Shown here: positions 58,560 through 64,000 of the stretch, one piece after another
Position numbering within the stretch: position 1 is the stretch's first letter
How the letters are laid out: the number at the start of each line of letters is the position of its first letter
From: Chitinophaga nivalis
GTDB lineage: Bacteria > Bacteroidota > Bacteroidia > Chitinophagales > Chitinophagaceae
Assembly (NCBI RefSeq): GCF_025989125.1
Contig: NZ_JAPDNR010000001.1
Span: 3,826,301 to 3,890,300, forward strand
Direction: 5' to 3'
Length of the DNA: 64,000 nt
Program-made: the position numbers and the translations under genes
The notes under the pieces: generated by a model
Told to the model about the DNA's origin: nothing
Database searches by the model: none
What the model saw: the letters and a program-made list of their open reading frames with translations, nothing else

Positions 58560-61500
58560 ATGGACTTTTTCCGTAAAAGCAGCGATGACCGTTTATACGT
58601 ATCGGATAATGCAGCGGATGATAAAGGCTTTATAGCCTTTGTCATCCCGGCTGCTATCGCGCCACCTGGTAAAGATACCATTGAGTTGAAAGATGCCTGG
58701 AGTAACACGGCTTACGCCGGTACCTTTGTATTTTCTGCGGCTACGCCCGTACTATCTTCTCCTGCTGATATCACTGCTTTTCTGACGGCGATATATAATG
58801 TGCTGGGAAATAAAAATCTCTACCGGGCATTGGTATGGTTGCAGGACCTGCATATCATCAACAAGGACACCGCGCCGGCTGTTGGCATCAAAGCAGATGG
58901 CAGCGCCCTGAATACATCATTTACGGCCCTGCTGGCGCCTGGTCTTGCACTAACCATGGATAACGGGATGGAGTTGTCGTGGCAAACCGGCAGTACGCCT
59001 GTCATCGTGATTGGTAACCTGCAGGATTATCAGTACCACATCAGTTTCAGCGGAAATATGTCGCCGGCTATGAGAAGTCCTATCATGGGTACGCTGGCTT
59101 TCAGCGGATCTTTGATGGGGACGGTGCAATTCGGCGCCGCCATACAACGCCAGGCACTATACGAAAATATGACATGGGGATTTCAACTGTTGTATACAGC
59201 GGCTGATGGGGTTACCTTGCTATCGTCGTGGTTGCCGCTGGCAGATTACGTGCCGGACCCGGATGATTTCCTGGGATTTACGATAAACATAGATCCGACG
59301 GATGTATACAACGAGGTGTTTAATCCCTGTACCACCGGTACCTGTACGATCAGTGGCGCTTATGCCAGCAGGCGTACCTGGTTTGGTTTCAGCGGATTGA
59401 ATGATGATAACACCACCACCGTATTGTCTTCTTTTTACCGTACGGTATATGGTACACAGGTACAACTGCTGCCCGTAGCTACAGGCGCCATGCCCGCCCG
59501 GCTGGTATTTGCCAGAGGCAACTATGCGCTGGTGAATGAACAGTTTATTGTAACACCGGAAGGAGACTTTACCCCGGTGATTGCCGGCGCCAAAGCCGGA
59601 CAACCACAATTCCTGATGGGAGGCTGGCAGGGAACCGAATTTTTCAGCCTCCTGCCGCAGCTGACTGACCAACCGGGTGATACCCTCCGTTTTTTATCGG
59701 GGCAGCCCGCCTATGCGCCGGTATTCCCGTTTGAAATGGCGTCGCCGGTAAAAGCGCCGCAGGAACCGGACGCCCCCTTGCTGGATACCACCTATACCAC
59801 CGCCTGGGCTACCGTGGTACCCGGAGAAGGCAATACCGTTGCCTATGTGGCGCAACCCAAAGGATCGGCCCTCTTTGGCGTCGACTCTTTTGTAACAGAT
59901 ACCTTTACCGATATTTTCGGACACGTCACCCCCGGCTTTACCGTTCGGACAAACGATACCGTTACCTTCCCGCTGATACCTTATACCGGTGCGGTTTTCA
60001 CCAAGAATGGCGCTACCTTTTCTGCTACGCAGCTGGAAGACTTTGAGAATACGCTGGTAAGCCCGGTGCGCAGAAAATATGTAAGTAAGTTGTCGGGGGC
60101 AGGCACCAGTGCCGCCGCTGGCAGAGCAATGCTGGCCGATACGAACATCGCTACGGCTACAACGCCTTCCGGTTTGCTGGTGACTACCAGTACTACGGCA
60201 GGTGTATTAACGTGGGAAGAAGTGTTTCTGGGAAAGAACACAGATAACGGAAAGGAATATACGCTGAAATTCACCCGGCCGGATGATGCCCTCATCACTG
60301 CCCTGCAAAGCGGTGACCTGATGCTGGTGGTGGCCAATGCTGATTATCTGGGTACAGCTGGTGGCGGAGGAAATGGCCAGGGCGCCTTCTACAATACAAT
60401 GAGTATCGGCAGCTGGGAAATGACGGCTGCAGTAGGTACTGCCAACCGCTACGACGATTACCGCAATGTGATGATTGTAAAAGGGAAACGGGGTAAATTA
60501 TTTGATCCCGATGACCTTATCAACAGCCTGACCGCCAATCCATCACAATGGACACAGGGAGCGGAGATGGCATCCCCTTCGGTCATAGACCGGGAAGGAG
60601 AGCTGATGCCACCCGATCCGGATCAGCTGGTGATTCTCTCGCAGTGGATACAAAATTATTTCCTGCAGGCATCTTTACAAACCGACAATAAATACTTCGA
60701 TCAGTTTAACACGATTGCCAGGAGTGAAAACTGGACCGGCATTCTTTTCCTGCGCATGGATATTTCCAAACTACCGGAAAACCTGCTGGGCATCATGGCT
60801 GGCGTGACAGCACCGGATTCATTTAATGTACATCACCTGGGCATACAGATCAATCCCGTGAAGAAAGGGAAGGGGGGCGCCGTAGTAGATAATCCCGGCG
60901 ATATCTTCGGCCTGATTTATTATGTAGATCCGGATTTTGTGGACGATAATAATCCGGTGACGATTGCCCCCACTACGCCCGCTATCTATGACTTCCGGTT
61001 ACTGACCTTAAAGGTATTGTTTGAACGTACAGCCGTGAGCAGCTTTGAAAGCCTTGCCCAGCTGACGATGGCAGAAATCCTGAATATGCCTGTTTCAGCC
61101 ATGGCCGACCAACAGAATGTATACCGGAACATCCTGCTGAGTGGTAGCTTCCAGCTGAATGGAAAGAGCATTATCTACAATCTGTCTGCGCCAGGTGATA
61201 ATACTTTTTACTTCAACAGTAATATCATCAACAAGATACAGGTAACGAATGTGGTGATGAGTACCCGTAACAGTAATAATCAGGGAATGGTGGAATCCTG
61301 GTTTGGATTACAGGGGATGATTGATTTTAAGATAGTAGCAGATACGACCAATAATACTGTTTTTGATATTTTTTCTTTTGGAAATGATGCGAACAGCGAT
61401 GCACCCAATAAAGGACTGATGTTCAGCAACCTGGGCGTACGTATGGTGTTCCCGGCTGCAGATCCGACATTGAAAGAATTAAACCTGAATACCTCAGAGA

Positions 61501-62081
61501 TTACCTTTGACACCAGCAGAAGTACGCCCCGTAAAAATTGCTTATTCCTCAACTTCGCCCTGGATCTCCAGGGACTACTCACAGCTGCACCGCTGTCTAC
61601 TTTACAGGAGCATGGTTATGTGAGCGTCATACCGGATCTCGCGATGTCGGATGTCAGCGACGATACCTGGTATGGGCTGCGGTACCGTTTAAACCTGGGT
61701 ACACCGGGTGAGCTGGCCGGAAAATTAGGACTGAATGCCTATTTACTGACCGCCTGGTCGCCACTCAGTACAGAAGACAACTACTACCGTTCGGCGCTCG
61801 GTATTGCCTTACCAGGCACCGGTGGCGGCGCAAAGCTGATCAGTTTACAAACCGTATTGAATTTATCCATCGGCCAAATCAGGCTTACCTATAACGATAC
61901 GCAAAAATCTTTTCTGTTGTTGTTTACAGAAATCGCACTCAAGTTTTTCGGATTGTTGAAGGTACCGCCGAATGGTGCAACGGTATTTTATTTATTCGGC
62001 AACCCGGATGCCGGCGGAAAGGCTTCCGGACTGGGCTGGTACGCCATGTACCGGCAAAACAAACCAGCACTTACCAGCTGA
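58560..62081 (+). CDS. Very large unknown protein, leaderless (cassette gene 3)
   Basis: 1173 aa. No signal peptide, no membrane helix and no family that could be named. It is rich in beta-strand stretches with Thr, Gly and Asn, for example LAFSGSLMGTVQFGAAIQRQ, and contains long regular segments such as FLMGGWQGTEFFSLLPQL. It lacks obvious internal repeats, Cys-rich modules or toxin motifs. The 3' end reads FYLFGNPDAGGKASGLGWYA. It begins 213 nt after gene 2 and ends 66 nt before gene 4, so it belongs to the same transcription unit. A structural role (scaffold or particle component) is one idea only. Confidence 0.6.
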   Translation: MDFFRKSSDDRLYVSDNAADDKGFIAFVIPAAIAPPGKDTIELKDAWSNTAYAGTFVFSAATPVLSSPADITAFLTAIYNVLGNKNLYRALVWLQDLHIINKDTAPAVGIKADGSALNTSFTALLAPGLALTMDNGMELSWQTGSTPVIVIGNLQDYQYHISFSGNMSPAMRSPIMGTLAFSGSLMGTVQFGAAIQRQALYENMTWGFQLLYTAADGVTLLSSWLPLADYVPDPDDFLGFTINIDPTDVYNEVFNPCTTGTCTISGAYASRRTWFGFSGLNDDNTTTVLSSFYRTVYGTQVQLLPVATGAMPARLVFARGNYALVNEQFIVTPEGDFTPVIAGAKAGQPQFLMGGWQGTEFFSLLPQLTDQPGDTLRFLSGQPAYAPVFPFEMASPVKAPQEPDAPLLDTTYTTAWATVVPGEGNTVAYVAQPKGSALFGVDSFVTDTFTDIFGHVTPGFTVRTNDTVTFPLIPYTGAVFTKNGATFSATQLEDFENTLVSPVRRKYVSKLSGAGTSAAAGRAMLADTNIATATTPSGLLVTTSTTAGVLTWEEVFLGKNTDNGKEYTLKFTRPDDALITALQSGDLMLVVANADYLGTAGGGGNGQGAFYNTMSIGSWEMTAAVGTANRYDDYRNVMIVKGKRGKLFDPDDLINSLTANPSQWTQGAEMASPSVIDREGELMPPDPDQLVILSQWIQNYFLQASLQTDNKYFDQFNTIARSENWTGILFLRMDISKLPENLLGIMAGVTAPDSFNVHHLGIQINPVKKGKGGAVVDNPGDIFGLIYYVDPDFVDDNNPVTIAPTTPAIYDFRLLTLKVLFERTAVSSFESLAQLTMAEILNMPVSAMADQQNVYRNILLSGSFQLNGKSIIYNLSAPGDNTFYFNSNIINKIQVTNVVMSTRNSNNQGMVESWFGLQGMIDFKIVADTTNNTVFDIFSFGNDANSDAPNKGLMFSNLGVRMVFPAADPTLKELNLNTSEITFDTSRSTPRKNCLFLNFALDLQGLLTAAPLSTLQEHGYVSVIPDLAMSDVSDDTWYGLRYRLNLGTPGELAGKLGLNAYLLTAWSPLSTEDNYYRSALGIALPGTGGGAKLISLQTVLNLSIGQIRLTYNDTQKSFLLLFTEIALKFFGLLKVPPNGATVFYLFGNPDAGGKASGLGWYAMYRQNKPALTS

Positions 62082-62147
62082 TGATAGCAGCTGTTGAACA
62101 CTTTCCGCTGGTAAAAATATTTGTTTACCCGTTTAAATCAGGCACAC

Positions 62148-64000
62148 ATGTTTCCTCCGTTTGACCTCGTGAATAACGTTACAACTACTAAGTATAGGGA
62201 TACGTTGACCAATAACCTGGCCGCCTGGGCAGGTATTATCAATCAGCAGGCTACCATCCGCATAGTGGTAGACGGCACACCCGGATATGGGCATCAGGCA
62301 TCCAGTATTAATATTCTCCGGAGAATAACCGGTGCACCGAATGGTTTATATAACGGGTTCGGATATAGCGGTGCCGTGGAAATCTGGTATGACTATGATG
62401 GTACCCCTGAATTGGAAGATCCCTTACCCAAGATATTATCGTTGCTGCCTGAACTGAAAGGGCAGCTGACGGGTCGGCTGGATGGCGCCACAGTGGCCAT
62501 CCTGAATTTCGATAAGGTAAAACCCGCGGAGCAGGTACTCCTGGCTTTTACCGGTGGCTGGGACCTGGTGCAATTTAACCTGAATGAAGATTATAAATCC
62601 TCGCTGACGCTTATCCTGCAACCGTTTAATTATGAGGCCATGGATGCCGGCGGCACCCAAAACCTGATGCCGGGAAATAATCTGCAGGTATCGCTGACGC
62701 CGGATAATAAAAAAGTAGCGAAAATTAACCTGGATGATGGTGATACCAAACAATTGCTGATAAAGGACCGGGCTTACTTTCTGCCCGTGAAGCAACTGGT
62801 GCAGGCAGACTGGGACTATTACAAGGGGCCTGACTTTTCGGATGAAATAAGAAGGAGGGTGGAGGCCATCGAATATTTCCTGAGCGGTCCGGTAGTCAGT
62901 AAAATAGCGCCTACTTTAACCTATGGTATCAACTATCCCAAAGCATGCGCTTTTGCCAAGCCTACCCATTACCGGATTTTTCTGGAAATGGCGGCCGTCA
63001 GAACGGCCCTGGAAAATGCGGCACTCCATCCTATTCTTCCGCCGTTGATACTCAACTTCGGTAATTATCAGCCGGAAGAGAATTTTATCATGCATTATAA
63101 CAATATCAGCTATCTGCTGAAGGGAGGGTTAACAATTGGTGAACAGTTAGCCCGTGCGATGTCTTTTTTACCCGATGCGACGCGGTTGGAAAGAGAAGCC
63201 TGGACACTGAAAAAACTCAACTGGGAAAACCGTAAAAGGAGCATCAACTTTCAGGATGTCGATACCCAGTACCTGTTGGCAGACTACCTGAAATCAGGGT
63301 TGGATGTGAAAGAAGTGATCACCTGGGTCACAGGTGCACCGAGAAGAGTCTTGTTTTTACAGATGGGATTTGTACCGCCGCTGGTGTTTAACTATTACAT
63401 GAGTAAAGTAAAACTACCGCCTGTTTTTGAAGGCCCTAATACCGCTGTGGTAGCCATCAATACGGGTAATCCCTATTTCAATGCCAATCGCCCCGGTGGT
63501 AAGGAAATTCTGTATCCCACAGGATTACTGGGTGGTCAGAACATCCTGGCGCCGGTTAAAAAATTACAAAGTATTGCCGATCAGATAGAAAGCAGCCTGG
63601 ATACCTGGCCTACGATAGGGAAGGATGCGCCCACCCTGATCATGGGTAATTCGATGAATGAGATGCAGGTACCCGGCAATCCCTATCTCATCTATTTTGG
63701 CGCCCTCAAACAGTTTTACAGCCAGCCCGATCCAATGGCCGGCTATAACCTGAATGATAAATTCAACGTAGCGCTGGGTGCTGCTTATCAGATGATGAGA
63801 GGCTTTTTTGTTGGTAACCAGCAAACAACACAGGCTGCTGCCGATGATGATCCGCTGACCGTGTTGTATGAAAAACTGCAAGCCGCAGCGGCTACGGGTG
63901 AGGTAGACCTGCTGGATGATATTTTCCCGGAAGGTAATATTCATGACTTTTACACCAGTCTGCTGGCAGATTATGGCGGCACGCTGATTATCACTTCCCC
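62148..64000 (+). CDS. Unknown protein with glycosyltransferase-like Gly-rich loop (cassette gene 4, cut by window end)
   Basis: 617 codons from ATG 62148 are open to the right edge. The start MFPPFDLVNNVTTTKYRDTL has no signal peptide. Residues 37-56 contain IRIVVDGTPGYGHQASSIN, a beta strand followed by a Gly-rich loop and His that recall the donor/acceptor loop of GT-B glycosyltransferases (compare the GGTGGH loop of MurG); this is a resemblance, not a proof. Later strands such as LPPLILNFGNY, AVVAINTGNPYFNANRP and APTLIMGNSMNEM are consistent with Rossmann-like domains. Fourth gene of the cassette. Confidence 0.6.
   Translation, partial: MFPPFDLVNNVTTTKYRDTLTNNLAAWAGIINQQATIRIVVDGTPGYGHQASSINILRRITGAPNGLYNGFGYSGAVEIWYDYDGTPELEDPLPKILSLLPELKGQLTGRLDGATVAILNFDKVKPAEQVLLAFTGGWDLVQFNLNEDYKSSLTLILQPFNYEAMDAGGTQNLMPGNNLQVSLTPDNKKVAKINLDDGDTKQLLIKDRAYFLPVKQLVQADWDYYKGPDFSDEIRRRVEAIEYFLSGPVVSKIAPTLTYGINYPKACAFAKPTHYRIFLEMAAVRTALENAALHPILPPLILNFGNYQPEENFIMHYNNISYLLKGGLTIGEQLARAMSFLPDATRLEREAWTLKKLNWENRKRSINFQDVDTQYLLADYLKSGLDVKEVITWVTGAPRRVLFLQMGFVPPLVFNYYMSKVKLPPVFEGPNTAVVAINTGNPYFNANRPGGKEILYPTGLLGGQNILAPVKKLQSIADQIESSLDTWPTIGKDAPTLIMGNSMNEMQVPGNPYLIYFGALKQFYSQPDPMAGYNLNDKFNVALGAAYQMMRGFFVGNQQTTQAAADDDPLTVLYEKLQAAAATGEVDLLDDIFPEGNIHDFYTSLLADYGGTLIITS

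Overview
The window looks like a chromosomal segment of a Bacteroidota bacterium of the Chitinophaga type. Signs are an ECF sigma / FecR anti-sigma / TonB-receptor locus, cell-surface proteins with Ig-like repeats and type IX secretion (T9SS) sorting domains, many AraC regulators, start codons without Shine-Dalgarno sequences, and TAnnTTTG-like promoter boxes. No rRNA, tRNA, CRISPR array, insertion sequence or phage gene was recognised.

Layout. 1-3.3 kb (minus): TonB-dependent receptor (cut by the left edge), FecR anti-sigma and ECF sigma. 3.6-13.1 kb: an SRPBCC protein, a secreted esterase, a membrane-anchored AraC regulator, DUF4180, a leucine-rich-repeat protein, a secreted amidohydrolase, a Crp/Fnr regulator, an acyl-carrier-like protein whose two ACP halves are in swapped order, a DoxX protein and two unknown proteins. 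13.4-27.9 kb: five paralogous secreted proteins sharing one N-terminal domain, plus a lipoprotein. The first two are a recent tandem copy of about 2.7 kb including the promoter region; the third carries a duplicated three-domain Ig block. 27.95-28.23 kb: a degenerate 21-bp tandem repeat. 29.2-30.7 kb: an OmpA-family protein behind a consensus sigma-54 promoter. 30.9-46 kb: small stress or detoxification enzymes, each beside its own regulator (VOC proteins, an exported WrbA-RidA fusion, a methyltransferase, an AhpD-like protein, a Tat-exported bicupin), with three intact AraC genes and one decayed AraC pseudogene. 46-49.9 kb: a large MscS channel and a PQQ-type beta-propeller.

49.9-51.1 kb holds three tandem, previously easy-to-miss precursor peptides (46, 46 and 47 aa) that look like class I lanthipeptide precursors of Bacteroidota. 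All end in a C-X6-C core with a Trp, each has an inverted repeat 60-62 nt upstream of its start and its own hairpin downstream, and no modification enzyme is in the window. 51.1-56.3 kb: DUF4920, a 39-aa membrane peptide, an HxlR/quinone-oxidoreductase divergent pair, and an operon of a 3beta-HSD-like SDR, a steroid 5-alpha-reductase-like enzyme and an ABC-2 permease. 56.9-64 kb (plus): four consecutive genes without signal peptides and without recognised function: two tandem-domain beta-sandwich paralogs, a 1173-aa protein and a partial protein with a glycosyltransferase-like glycine loop. This cassette, the orphan RiPP array and the permuted ACP are the best candidates for undescribed biology.
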